Positions 1 to 6,316 of a stretch of 9,860 nucleotides of DNA are shown in pieces (within the stretch, counting starts at the first letter, position 1; each line of letters begins with the position of its first letter). The notes beneath the pieces are model-generated. The model saw only the letters and a program-made list of their open reading frames with translations. It ran no database searches and was not told the origin of the DNA. Source of the stretch: VBDM01 sp035702665. Its GTDB lineage: Bacteria > Pseudomonadota > Gammaproteobacteria > Burkholderiales > SG8-39. Both the position numbers and the translations under genes were made by a program. The stretch covers positions 1 through 9,860 of the forward strand of contig DASSQD010000093.1 in assembly GCA_035702665.1 (NCBI GenBank). Reading direction: 5' to 3'.

Positions 1-215
1 ACTGCGTGCAGTGCCACGGACCGGCGCTGCGCGGCCAGCAGCACATTCCGCGCATCGCCGGGCAGCAGTACGAGTACCTGCTCACGCAGCTGCGCAAGTT
101 CAAGGCGAAGCAGCGGGCCGACCTCGACGGCAACATGACCGCCGCCACGGAGCCGCTCAAGGACAAGGACATCGACATTCTCGCCGACTACGTCGCAGGT
201 CTGAGCCCGCAGTGA
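1..215 (+). CDS. Class I cytochrome c, C-terminal part (5' end outside window)
   Basis: This is the 3' end of a periplasmic c-type cytochrome that carries electrons between respiratory complexes or from a dehydrogenase. The reading frame is open from base 3. The first five visible codons (bases 3-17) read C-V-Q-C-H, the CXXCH motif that binds heme covalently and whose His is the proximal ligand. Further on, 'PRIAGQQYEYLLTQLRKFK' and the Met codon at 135-137 ('GNMTAATEPL') match the c553/c4-like pattern in which this Met is the distal heme ligand. The final 'DKDIDILADYVAGL' is the usual C-terminal helix. The stop is TGA at 213-215. The signal peptide and any first heme domain lie upstream of the window, so mono- versus diheme cannot be decided. 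The VOC gene starts 4 bp later and is probably co-transcribed. The family call is secure; the electron partner is unknown. Confidence 0.9.
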   Translation, partial: CVQCHGPALRGQQHIPRIAGQQYEYLLTQLRKFKAKQRADLDGNMTAATEPLKDKDIDILADYVAGLSPQ

Positions 216-219
216 TCGC

Positions 220-642
220 ATGGCTGCGCTTCCGCTGTTCCACCTCGCGTTCCCGGTGACGAGCCTCGAGAAGGCGCGCGCCTTCTACGGCGGGCTGCTC
301 GGTTGCCCCGAGGGACGCTCGGCCCCGGACTGGGTCGACTTCGATTTCTACGGCCATCAGATCGTCGCGCACCTCGCGCCCGAGGAAGCCGGTCACAGGA
401 GCACCAACGCCGTCGACGGGGACAATGTTCCGGTCCGGCATTTCGGGGCTATCTTGCCCATGCGCGAATGGGAGCGGCTGGCGGAGAAGCTCAGATCCGC
501 GGGGACGAGCTTCATCATCGAACCGCATGTGCGCTTCCAGGGGGAGGTAGGCGAGCAGGCGACGATGTTCCTGCTCGATCCCTGCGGCAACGCGCTCGAG
601 TTCAAGGCTTTCAAGGACATCGGCAGGCTGTTCGCGAGGTAG
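220..642 (+). CDS. VOC-fold protein, predicted extradiol dioxygenase/glyoxalase family
   Basis: A 140-residue vicinal-oxygen-chelate protein, probably cytoplasmic as no signal peptide is seen. Two beta-alpha-beta-beta-beta modules are visible: 'FHLAFPVTSLEKARAFYGG' (residues 7-25) starts the first and 'VRHFGAIL' (72-79) the second. H8, H74 and E127 (in 'DPCGNALEFKAF') sit where VOC enzymes keep metal ligands; H46 or H51 could be the fourth. The 'FHLAFPV', 'DFDFYGHQIVAHL' and 'GEQATMFLLDPxGNALEFKAF' blocks recall the uncharacterised group described as predicted dioxygenases of the extradiol family (COG3565-like, from memory). The true reaction is unknown. The ATG at 220 is the only sensible start; it has a poor Shine-Dalgarno, consistent with translational coupling to the cytochrome gene 4 bp upstream. 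The length is normal for a single-domain VOC protein. Confidence 0.88.
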   Translation: MAALPLFHLAFPVTSLEKARAFYGGLLGCPEGRSAPDWVDFDFYGHQIVAHLAPEEAGHRSTNAVDGDNVPVRHFGAILPMREWERLAEKLRSAGTSFIIEPHVRFQGEVGEQATMFLLDPCGNALEFKAFKDIGRLFAR

Positions 643-653
643 TGCGCGTCCCC

Positions 654-682
654 TTGGCGCGGCTCGGCCGCTCGCGGATAAT
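654..682 (+). promoter_or_regulatory. Candidate sigma70 promoter of the TRAP transporter operon
   Basis: TTGGCG (654-659, 4 of 6 matches to TTGACA) is followed by exactly 17 bp and GATAAT (677-682, 5 of 6 matches to TATAAT). Transcription would begin near 689, leaving a leader of about 60 nt before the ATG at 748. It lies in the 105-bp gap after the VOC gene, where a promoter is needed for the transporter genes. The assignment rests on sequence match only. Confidence 0.5.
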
Positions 683-694
683 CCACGGGGACAA

Positions 695-710
695 CGGCGG
701 ATCACCGCCG
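695..710 (+). other. Perfect hairpin in the leader of the TAXI gene
   Basis: CGGCGG (695-700), loop ATCA, CCGCCG (705-710): a perfect all-GC 6-bp stem with a tetraloop. It falls a few bases after the predicted transcription start and about 27 nt upstream of the Shine-Dalgarno. There is no T-tract after it, so it is unlikely to be a classical intrinsic terminator. It could stabilise the 5' end of the mRNA or help end transcription from the VOC gene. Confidence 0.4.
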
Positions 711-747
711 GACCGCTTCAGGGACGAATCATTTCGAAGGAGGCCAC

Positions 748-1710
748 ATGAGACTAGTTGCATCTGCCGCGCTCGGAGCCGCGCTCGCGTTCTCGGCGGG
801 CGCGTTTGCGCAGGAAAAATACAGCTTGTCGATTGCAACCGGCGGCACGGGCGGCGTCTACTACCCGATTGGCGGCGGGCTCGCCAACATACTGTCGAAG
901 TACGTGCCGGGAATGCAGGCCACCGCCGAGGTGACCGGCGGCTCCGTGGACAACCTCAAGCTGATCGCCACCGGCAAGCCCTACATCGCCTTCTCGATGG
1001 CGGACGCGGGGCAGGACGCCTACCGCGGAGAGGACAAGTTCAAGGGAACCAAGGTGCCGCTGCGCACCCTGATGGTCCTGTATCCCAACCGCATGCACGT
1101 CGTCACCATCGAGGGCACGGGAATCACGAAGATGGCCGACCTGAAGGGTAAGCGGGTCTCGACCGGATCGCCCGGCAGCGCGACCGAAGTCATGGCCTTC
1201 CGCGTGATCGAAGCCGCGGGTCTCGACAAGGACAGGGACATCACGCGCGAGCGCCTGGGCGTCGCTGAATCGGTGAACGCGATCAAAGACCGCAAGATCG
1301 ACGCGTTCTTCTGGGTGGGGGGGCTGCCCACGGCTGCGGTGACCGACCTGGCGAATACCCCGGGTATCAAGATCAAGATGATCGATCACAGCGACACGGT
1401 CGAGAAAATGAACAAGAAGTACGGTCCGCTGTACGTCCACGATTCGATCCCGCAGAGCATGTACAAGGGCATGGACAAGGACAACCAGATCGCGACCGTA
1501 TGGAACATCCTCGTGTCCAACCAGAACCTGAGCGACAAGCTCGCCTACGAAATCGTGAAGACCATCTTCGACCACAAGGCGGATCTCGTCGCCGTACACA
1601 AGGAATCGGAGAACTTCACGCTGACGAACCAGAAAGCGTCCGCGTCGCCGATTCCCTTCCACCCGGGAGCGATCAAGTATTTCGCGGAGCGTGGAGTCAG
1701 GATCCAGTAG
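748..1710 (+). CDS. TAXI-family TRAP transporter periplasmic solute-binding protein
   Basis: A 320-residue secreted receptor that captures a substrate in the periplasm and delivers it to the TRAP permease encoded next. A Sec signal peptide is clear: a single Arg, the hydrophobic stretch 'LVASAALGAALAFSAGAFA', and an AFA cleavage site after residue 21. The mature start 'YSLSIATGGTGGVYYPIGGG' (25-44) is the hallmark of the TAXI (TRAP-associated extracytoplasmic immunogenic) family. Other family blocks are 'GKRVSTGSPGSATEVMA' (134-150), 'KIDAFFWVGGLPTAAVTDLA' (183-202) and 'PFHPGAIKYFAERG' (303-316). The length is typical. AAGGAGG at 737-743, 4 bp before the ATG, is a near-perfect Shine-Dalgarno and fixes the start. 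The substrate cannot be deduced from the neighbours; characterised relatives take up dicarboxylates or glutamate-like anions. A hairpin after the stop may keep expression above that of the permease. Confidence 0.96.
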   Translation: MRLVASAALGAALAFSAGAFAQEKYSLSIATGGTGGVYYPIGGGLANILSKYVPGMQATAEVTGGSVDNLKLIATGKPYIAFSMADAGQDAYRGEDKFKGTKVPLRTLMVLYPNRMHVVTIEGTGITKMADLKGKRVSTGSPGSATEVMAFRVIEAAGLDKDRDITRERLGVAESVNAIKDRKIDAFFWVGGLPTAAVTDLANTPGIKIKMIDHSDTVEKMNKKYGPLYVHDSIPQSMYKGMDKDNQIATVWNILVSNQNLSDKLAYEIVKTIFDHKADLVAVHKESENFTLTNQKASASPIPFHPGAIKYFAERGVRIQ

Positions 1711-1741
1711 CGCGTACCGGTGTATCGGAGCTGCGGGATTG

Positions 1742-1758
1742 GCGAGAGCCGGTCTCGC
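1742..1758 (+). other. Intergenic hairpin between TAXI receptor and permease genes (possible attenuator)
   Basis: GCGAGA (1742-1747), 5-nt loop GCCGG, TCTCGC (1753-1758): a perfect 6-bp stem, followed by GGTTCTTG, only a weak T-rich tail. It lies in the 107-bp gap between the two transporter genes. A separate 10-bp perfect palindrome, CGCACGTGCG, sits at 1776-1785. Such gaps often let the binding protein be made in excess by partial termination or by protecting the upstream message. No convincing -35/-10 pair was found in the gap. Confidence 0.35.
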
Positions 1759-1817
1759 GGTTCTTGCGTGGCCGACGCACGTGCGCGCCGTGCTAGCATG
1801 CGCCGCGAGGGGGTGGG

Positions 1818-3848
1818 ATGAGCGAGGCCGCAAAGCAGATCGATGACGCCGGGGTCGACGCCGAGGCGCTGAAGAAGGCCGAGGAGTTCATCGAGGAGGA
1901 GGAGGGCCGGACCAACAAACTGCGCGGCCGGCTCGGCGTGTTCGTCACGACCGTGGCGATCGTCATGTCGGTGTTCCACCTGTATTCGGCGTACTCGATC
2001 GTCTCGGCGCAGGTGATGCGCCCGGTTCACGTCGGCTTCGTACTGTTCCTGGTCTATCTGCTCTTCCCGGTGGCGCAGCGCTTCCGTCACCGCATTATGT
2101 GGTGGGACTGGATCATCGCGTTCGCGGCCATCGCCGTCGTCGCATACGTCCTGCGGGGCGGGGATGATTTCTGGGACCGCAACACTTCGCCGGACAACTG
2201 GGACATCTTCTTCGGCGTGCTGCTCATCCTGATGATCCTGGAAGGCATGCGCCGGGCGTCCGGCTGGATCATACCGGCGGTGGTAATCGCCTTTCTTCTC
2301 TACGCCCTGTTCGGCGAGCACCTGCCCGGATCGTGGGCGCACCAGGACTACGAGGTCGGGCGGCTCGTCGGCCAGATGTACATGACGCTCGAAGGCATCT
2401 TCGGCGTCGCAATCGACGTATCGTCCTCGTTAATCATCCTCTTCACGATCTTCGGTGCCTTCCTGCAGTACTCGGGGGCAGGGAAGTTCTTCATCGACTT
2501 CTCGCTCGCTGCGATGGGCGGCAAGTCGACCGGCGCGGGACGCACCGTCGTGCTCGCCTCGTTCCTGCTCGGCGGCCCGTCCGGCTCCGGCGTCGCGACG
2601 ACGGTGACGCTGGGCTCGGTCGCCTATCCCATGCTTGCGAAGGCGGGCTACGGCAAGGATGCGGCGGGCGGCCTGCTCGCTGCGGGGGGCCTTGGCGCGA
2701 TCATCTCGCCGCCGGTGCTCGGCGCGGCGGCCTTCCTCATCGCCGAATTCCTGAAGATCTCGTACCTCGACGTGCTGTTGATGGCGACGATTCCGACCTG
2801 CCTCTACTACTTCGCCCTGTTTCTCATGGTGGAGATCGACGCGCGCAAGTTCGGCATGAGCGGGGTACGCTTCGAACGGGTGGAGTCCCTGTGGAGCCTC
2901 ACCAAGCAGTACTGGTTCCATTTTCTGTCGCTGGTGTCGATCGTGGTGTTCATGCTGCTCGGATACTCACCGGTGATGTCGGTGTTCTGGGCGACGGTGG
3001 CGTCGTTCCTGACAAGCTTCCTGCACCGCGATTGCGCGATGTTCTCCTACGACCTGTTCCTCGGGCGCGAACCGTGGGTGAAGGGGATTTTCCAGTCCAA
3101 GTTCTTCAAGGCGCTCGAGGCCGGCTCGACCGGCGTGCTGAACGTCGCCATCACCTGCGCGGGTGCGGGCCTCATTGTAGGCGTAGTGACGCTGACCGGC
3201 CTCGGTCTGAAGTTCAGCGCGATCATCATCGAGTACGCGGGCGGCTCGCTGCTGCTCACCGCGGTCTATACGTCATTCATAGTCTGGATCGTCGGGCTTG
3301 CCGTCCCGGTGACGGCCTCCTACATCATCTGCGCCGTGATCGCCGCGCCGGCACTGATCAAGCTCGGCGTGCCGGACTTCGCGGCGCACATGTTCATCTT
3401 CTATTACGCGGTGCTGTCGGAGGTCTCGCCGCCGACAGCCCTCTCGCCCTTCGCCGCCGCGGCCATCACCGGAGGCGATCCATACAGGACGACCCTGCAA
3501 TCCTGGAAATACACTTTGCCGGCGTTTCTCGTTCCCTTCATGTTCGTGCTCGATCCCTCGGGCACGGGGCTGCTGCTCACCGGGTCGATGAAGACCCTGG
3601 GCAGCGCCGACTGGGGCTCGATCGCCCTCGTCACCGGGACGGCGGCGCTCGGCATCGCCGCACTCGCGGGCGGCGTGCAGGGCTGGCTGTTCGGTCGCAC
3701 CAACTGGATCGAGAAGTGGATGCTCATCGTCGCGGGTCTGGCACTCGTTTACCCGACGACGACAGCCGATGTGGTCGGCTTCGGCTGCTTTGCGCTGGTC
3801 GTAGCCATGCAGTTGTTGCGCAGGCGCGCCGCAGGGTCGACTGCCTAG
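1818..3848 (+). CDS. TRAP transporter fused permease (DctQM-type, TAXI class)
   Basis: A 676-residue inner-membrane protein that couples ion influx to uptake of the substrate bound by the upstream TAXI protein. The small (DctQ, about 4 helices) and large (DctM) subunits are fused, as usual for TAXI systems. After a charged cytoplasmic N-terminus with an acidic run near residues 22-29, hydrophobic segments occur at about 41-63, 69-87, 97-112, 130-143 and 149-165, followed by the DctM part. Its best-conserved block is 'LGGPSGSGVATTVTLGSVAYPMLAK' and 'GGLGAIISPPVLGAAAFLIAEFL' (residues 251-312). The second repeat carries 'SEVSPPTALSPFAAAAITGGDP' (534-555). The C-terminal tail has two or three further helices. 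The ATG at 1818 has GAGGGGG (1807-1813) just upstream. A 7-codon ORF (ATG 1798) ends at 1821 and overlaps this start as ATGA. The family is certain; the substrate is unknown. Confidence 0.96.
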   Translation: MSEAAKQIDDAGVDAEALKKAEEFIEEEEGRTNKLRGRLGVFVTTVAIVMSVFHLYSAYSIVSAQVMRPVHVGFVLFLVYLLFPVAQRFRHRIMWWDWIIAFAAIAVVAYVLRGGDDFWDRNTSPDNWDIFFGVLLILMILEGMRRASGWIIPAVVIAFLLYALFGEHLPGSWAHQDYEVGRLVGQMYMTLEGIFGVAIDVSSSLIILFTIFGAFLQYSGAGKFFIDFSLAAMGGKSTGAGRTVVLASFLLGGPSGSGVATTVTLGSVAYPMLAKAGYGKDAAGGLLAAGGLGAIISPPVLGAAAFLIAEFLKISYLDVLLMATIPTCLYYFALFLMVEIDARKFGMSGVRFERVESLWSLTKQYWFHFLSLVSIVVFMLLGYSPVMSVFWATVASFLTSFLHRDCAMFSYDLFLGREPWVKGIFQSKFFKALEAGSTGVLNVAITCAGAGLIVGVVTLTGLGLKFSAIIIEYAGGSLLLTAVYTSFIVWIVGLAVPVTASYIICAVIAAPALIKLGVPDFAAHMFIFYYAVLSEVSPPTALSPFAAAAITGGDPYRTTLQSWKYTLPAFLVPFMFVLDPSGTGLLLTGSMKTLGSADWGSIALVTGTAALGIAALAGGVQGWLFGRTNWIEKWMLIVAGLALVYPTTTADVVGFGCFALVVAMQLLRRRAAGSTA

Positions 3849-3851
3849 CGC

Positions 3852-3857
3852 TAGAAT
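3852..3857 (+). promoter_or_regulatory. Candidate -10 element placing transcription start at the ogt ATG
   Basis: TAGAAT (4 of 6 matches to TATAAT, with both key T and A ends kept) sits between the permease stop (3846-3848) and the ATG at 3864. A start 7 nt after the hexamer would be the A of that ATG, which would give a leaderless message. This fits the lack of any Shine-Dalgarno before the gene. No good -35 box is seen at 16-18 bp spacing, so the call is tentative. Confidence 0.3.
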
Positions 3858-3863
3858 TGCCCG

Positions 3864-4346
3864 ATGCATCTCTCGGGATCGTTCCAGGCGAAGCTGCAGG
3901 CGCCGTTCGGCGCGCTCGGGATACGGACCTCGGAAGGACGCCTCGCCGAGATCGTCTTCCTCCGGCCTAGCGCAGCCTTGCCTCCCCGCGACGGCCTCGC
4001 CGAGCGGGTTTGCGAGCAGCTCGAAGCCTATCTCGCCGATCCGGAATTCCGTTTCGACCTCCCGCTCGCTTGCGCCGGCACGCCGTTCCAGCGACGTGTC
4101 TGGTCGAAGATCTCGGCCATTGCGCCCGGGCGCACGCGCAGCTACGGCGAGATCGCCCGCGAAATCGATTCTGCAGCGCGCGCCGTGGGGCAGGCCTGCG
4201 GCGCAAACCCGTTGCCGCTGGTGGTACCCTGCCACCGCGTGCTTGCCGCTGGCGGGATCGGCGGATTTGCGCACCAGGAAGGCGGGTTCCACCTGTCCGT
4301 GAAGCGCTGGCTTCTCGCGCACGAGGGGGCGACGGCCGCGCGATGA
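3864..4346 (+). CDS. ogt: Methylated-DNA--[protein]-cysteine S-methyltransferase
   Basis: A 160-residue suicidal DNA repair protein that takes the alkyl group from O6-alkylguanine (or O4-alkylthymine) onto its own cysteine. The acceptor is C123 in the invariant 'VPCHRV' motif. The preceding 'RAVGQACGANPLPLV' gives the arginine finger R106 and the Asn hinge. 'TPFQRRVWSKISAIAPGRTRSYGEIA' (73-98) is the DNA-binding helix-turn-helix entry, with Y94 matching the conserved tyrosine. The end reads 'GGFAHQEGGFHLSVKRWLLAHEG', slightly longer between the two Gly-rich parts than the common GGYxGG form. No Ada-type regulatory domain is present, so this is the stand-alone Ogt type. There is no Shine-Dalgarno and TAGAAT lies 6 bp before the ATG. 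The stop overlaps the xerD start as ATGA, so the two genes are translationally coupled. An alternative name is the MGMT/AGT family. Confidence 0.95.
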   Translation: MHLSGSFQAKLQAPFGALGIRTSEGRLAEIVFLRPSAALPPRDGLAERVCEQLEAYLADPEFRFDLPLACAGTPFQRRVWSKISAIAPGRTRSYGEIAREIDSAARAVGQACGANPLPLVVPCHRVLAAGGIGGFAHQEGGFHLSVKRWLLAHEGATAAR

Positions 4347-5257
4347 ATGCGCAGAACGCGACCCTGCTCGACGAGTTCTGCGACGCCGTCTGGCTGGAAG
4401 ACGGTCTGGCGAAAAACACACTGGAGTCCTACCGCCGCGATCTGCGCCTCTTCGCCCAGTGGCACGAGCGCCGGGGCCGGGGGTCGCTGCTTCAGGTTAC
4501 CGAGGCCGATCTCGCCGGATATCTCGCATCGCGCTCGCAGGGCGGTGCCGGGAAGCACGGGATCCGCTCGAGCACGCAGGCGCGCCTTCACTCGAGCCTG
4601 AAGCGCTTCTACCAGATCCTTGCCCGCGGAGGCCGCATCGAGAGTGATCCGACGCTCAGGCTGGACGCTCCGAAGAAGCCGCCGAGATTCCCGAAGACGG
4701 TCTCGGAGGACGACGTCGAGGCGCTGCTCGCCGAGGGCGACACGGCGACGCCGCTCGGACTGCGCGACCGCGCCATGCTGGAAACGCTGTACGCGAGCGG
4801 GCTTCGCGTGTCGGAGCTGGTGCGTCTCAAGCTCTCAGAGCTGAGCTTCGACATGGGTGTGGTGCGCGTGTTCGGGAAGGGCGCGAAGGAGCGCCTGGTG
4901 CCGCTCGGCGAAGAAGCGCTCGCCTGGCTCTCGCGCTACGTGAAGGAGGGCCGGCCGGCGATCCTGAAGAAGCGCGCGAGCGACTACGTGTTCGTCACCG
5001 GGCGCGGCGCGCCGATGACGAGGCAGGCATTCTGGCATCTGCTCAAGAAACGCGCCGCGAGCGCCATCCCCGGTAAGGCGCTCTCGCCGCACGCGCTGCG
5101 CCACGCCTTTGCGACGCACCTTCTGAACCACGGCGCAGACTTGCGCGTCGTGCAGCTATTGCTCGGCCACGCCGACATCTCCACGACCCAGATCTATACC
5201 CACGTCGCGCGCGAGCGCCTGAAGAAGCTGCACAGCGAGCATCATCCGAGGGCCTGA
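4343..5257 (+). CDS. xerD: Site-specific tyrosine recombinase XerD
   Basis: A 304-residue recombinase that, with XerC and FtsK, resolves chromosome dimers at dif. The N-terminal SAM-like core-binding domain covers residues 1-105 ('NTLESYRRDLRLFAQW', 'RLHSSLKRFYQIL'). The catalytic domain carries the full set R155 (ASGLRVSELV), K179 (GKGAKER), H250 and R253 (SPHALRHAFATHL), H276 (LLGHADISTTQIYTHV) and the nucleophile Y285. From memory these are offset by 6-7 residues from E. coli XerD. The ending 'LHSEHHPRA' is typical of XerD rather than XerC. The start at 4343 is chosen because it gives the family length and overlaps the ogt stop by 4 bp; the open frame upstream is a shadow of ogt. It faces folB with only 1 bp between the stop codons, so any terminator must lie inside coding sequence. 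It is a housekeeping gene, not a mobile-element integrase. Confidence 0.96.
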   Translation: MNAQNATLLDEFCDAVWLEDGLAKNTLESYRRDLRLFAQWHERRGRGSLLQVTEADLAGYLASRSQGGAGKHGIRSSTQARLHSSLKRFYQILARGGRIESDPTLRLDAPKKPPRFPKTVSEDDVEALLAEGDTATPLGLRDRAMLETLYASGLRVSELVRLKLSELSFDMGVVRVFGKGAKERLVPLGEEALAWLSRYVKEGRPAILKKRASDYVFVTGRGAPMTRQAFWHLLKKRAASAIPGKALSPHALRHAFATHLLNHGADLRVVQLLLGHADISTTQIYTHVARERLKKLHSEHHPRA

Positions 5258-5258
5258 A

Positions 5259-5615
5259 TCAGCGCGCGGAGCGCTCGATGCTTACGCCGACCTGCTTCGC
5301 ATCGCGCACTACCCCGAGCTTGGCGATGCTCACCTTGACGCGTGGCGAAGGGAAGCTCTTCAGTATCGAATCGGCGATGCGTTGCGCGAGGCTCTCGACC
5401 AGGCCGAAGCGCTCCTTGGCGACGAGGGCGCGGATGTGCTCGACAACGACGCCGTAGTCGATCGTGTCCGAGACTTTCCCCGTCTTGAACACGGCGCCGC
5501 CAGGGGGAAGAGCGATTTCGAGGTCGATTTCTATCGTCTGCGGCGCGATCTTCTCATGGCGGTACAGCCCGATCCAGGCCTGGAGGCGCAGCTGGCGGAT
5601 GAAGACGGCATCCAA
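5259..5615 (-). CDS. folB: Dihydroneopterin aldolase FolB, likely TTG start
   Basis: Converts 7,8-dihydroneopterin to 6-hydroxymethyl-7,8-dihydropterin plus glycolaldehyde in folate synthesis; cytoplasmic, usually an octamer. Starting at the TTG at 5615 the protein is 118 residues, the usual length, and opens with 'MDAVFIRQLRLQAWIGLYRHEK' as homologs do. Active-site residues are E21, Y54 ('DTIDYGVVV'), E74 and K99 ('VSIAKLGVV'). An upstream in-frame ATG at 5678 would add 21 residues with no family resemblance and would overlap plsY, so TTG is preferred, although its Shine-Dalgarno is weak. TTG suggests low expression. It is divergent from plsY (47-bp gap) and convergent with xerD. The gene identity is firm; the exact start is the uncertain part. 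Confidence 0.9.
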   Translation of the reverse strand: MDAVFIRQLRLQAWIGLYRHEKIAPQTIEIDLEIALPPGGAVFKTGKVSDTIDYGVVVEHIRALVAKERFGLVESLAQRIADSILKSFPSPRVKVSIAKLGVVRDAKQVGVSIERSAR

Positions 5616-5646
5616 GGCGGGACTTTCGCGTAAACTCTCGTCGCGG

Positions 5647-5656
5647 ATTCTAGAGT
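5647..5656. promoter_or_regulatory. Candidate bidirectional -10 region between folB and plsY
   Basis: ATTCTAGAGT contains overlapping -10-like hexamers on both strands: TAGAAT on the minus strand (5652-5647) toward folB and TAGAGT on the plus strand (5651-5656) toward plsY, sharing the CTAG core. The gap between the two starts is only 47 bp, so both promoters must be packed here or inside the opposing gene. Neither hexamer has a convincing -35 partner. The plus-strand hexamer is so close to the plsY ATG (5663) that its transcript would be leaderless, although TAAGG at 5656-5660 looks like a usable ribosome site. Confidence 0.25.
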
Positions 5657-5662
5657 AAGGCC

Positions 5663-6316
5663 ATGGCCGCCGCAGCATTTATTTTGATCGCCTACCTGAT
5701 CGGCTCGCTCTCCTTCGCGGTCATGGTGAGCCGTGCGCTCGGCTTGCCCGACCCGCGCTCGTACGGCTCGGGCAATCCTGGCGCGACCAACGTGCTTCGC
5801 ACGGGCAAGAAGCTCGCCGCGCTGCTGACGCTCGCCGGCGACGGCGGAAAGGGCTGGTTCGCGGTCTTCCTCGCCGCGCGCTACGCCGGCGATTACGGCG
5901 CGAGCGACACGGTGATCGCAGCATGCGCGGTCGCCGTGTTCCTGGGCCACCTGTTTCCGGTGTTTCTGCGTTTCAAGGGAGGCAAGGGAGTGGCCACCGC
6001 GGGCGGAGTGCTGCTTGCGTTCGATCCCTGGCTGGGCCTTGCCGGGCTGGCGACCTGGGTCGCCGTCGCGTGGGTCTCGCGCTACGCCTCGCTCGCGTCG
6101 GTCGTCGCCGCAGTGGGCGCGCCGGTGTTGGCGCTGTTCATGTCCTTGCCTCTCGGCACCGTGCCGGCGCTGATCCTCATCGCCGCGGCCACGGTGTGGC
6201 GCCACCGAAGCAACATGCGCAATCTTGTGGCCGGCAGAGAACGCAGGATCGGGGAGAAGGAAGGTCCCGGCAAAGCTAGCGATCCGTTTTCGGAACACCG
6301 CCAAGGTCCCACCTAG
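5663..6316 (+). CDS. plsY: Glycerol-3-phosphate acyltransferase PlsY (acyl-phosphate dependent)
   Basis: A 217-residue inner-membrane enzyme that moves the acyl group of acyl-phosphate to glycerol-3-phosphate, making lysophosphatidate, the first step of phospholipid synthesis with PlsX. All three family motifs are visible: 'SGNPGATNVLRTGKK' (36-50), 'GHLFPVFLRFKGGKGVAT' (95-112, with the phosphate-binding Gly-rich loop) and 'HRSNMRNLVAGRE' (181-193). Hydrophobic segments lie at about 4-25, 52-73, 82-102, 112-137 and 142-178. TAAGG, 2 bp before the ATG at 5663, is a plausible ribosome site. The tail beyond motif 3 is about a dozen residues longer than the E. coli protein and is polar; its last 12 residues are read from DNA that also encodes the end of tsaD on the other strand. 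The start is divergent from folB, as in E. coli. Confidence 0.96.
   Translation: MAAAAFILIAYLIGSLSFAVMVSRALGLPDPRSYGSGNPGATNVLRTGKKLAALLTLAGDGGKGWFAVFLAARYAGDYGASDTVIAACAVAVFLGHLFPVFLRFKGGKGVATAGGVLLAFDPWLGLAGLATWVAVAWVSRYASLASVVAAVGAPVLALFMSLPLGTVPALILIAAATVWRHRSNMRNLVAGRERRIGEKEGPGKASDPFSEHRQGPT

Noticed and set aside
303..1151. Plus-strand open frame spanning the VOC gene, the promoter gap and the TAXI start
   Set aside because: It crosses two real genes and an intergenic region; Arg-rich composition typical of out-of-frame reading of GC-rich DNA.
1764..1799. TTGCGT and TAGCAT as a promoter for the permease gene
   Set aside because: The spacer is 24 bp, too long for a sigma70 promoter.
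754..1833. Long minus-strand open frame (359 codons) opposite the TAXI gene
   Set aside because: It is a shadow frame in GC-rich coding DNA: Arg/His/Asp-rich low-complexity translation, no family motif, and the plus strand encodes a clear TAXI protein with signal peptide and ribosome site.
2333..3970. Plus-strand open frame of 545 codons in a second frame of the permease
   Set aside because: The permease frame has clean transmembrane segments and TRAP motifs; the alternative is Arg-rich with no hydrophobic segments and crosses the permease stop into ogt.
3273..4421. Minus-strand open frame of 382 codons across the permease end, ogt and xerD start
   Set aside because: It runs antisense through three well-recognised genes and its translation is Arg/Gly-rich without any motif.
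4343..5257. XerD considered as a mobile-element integrase marking an island
   Set aside because: Length, the complete catalytic set, the 'LHSEHHPRA' ending and the housekeeping neighbours fit chromosomal XerD; no tRNA, att repeats or phage genes are nearby.
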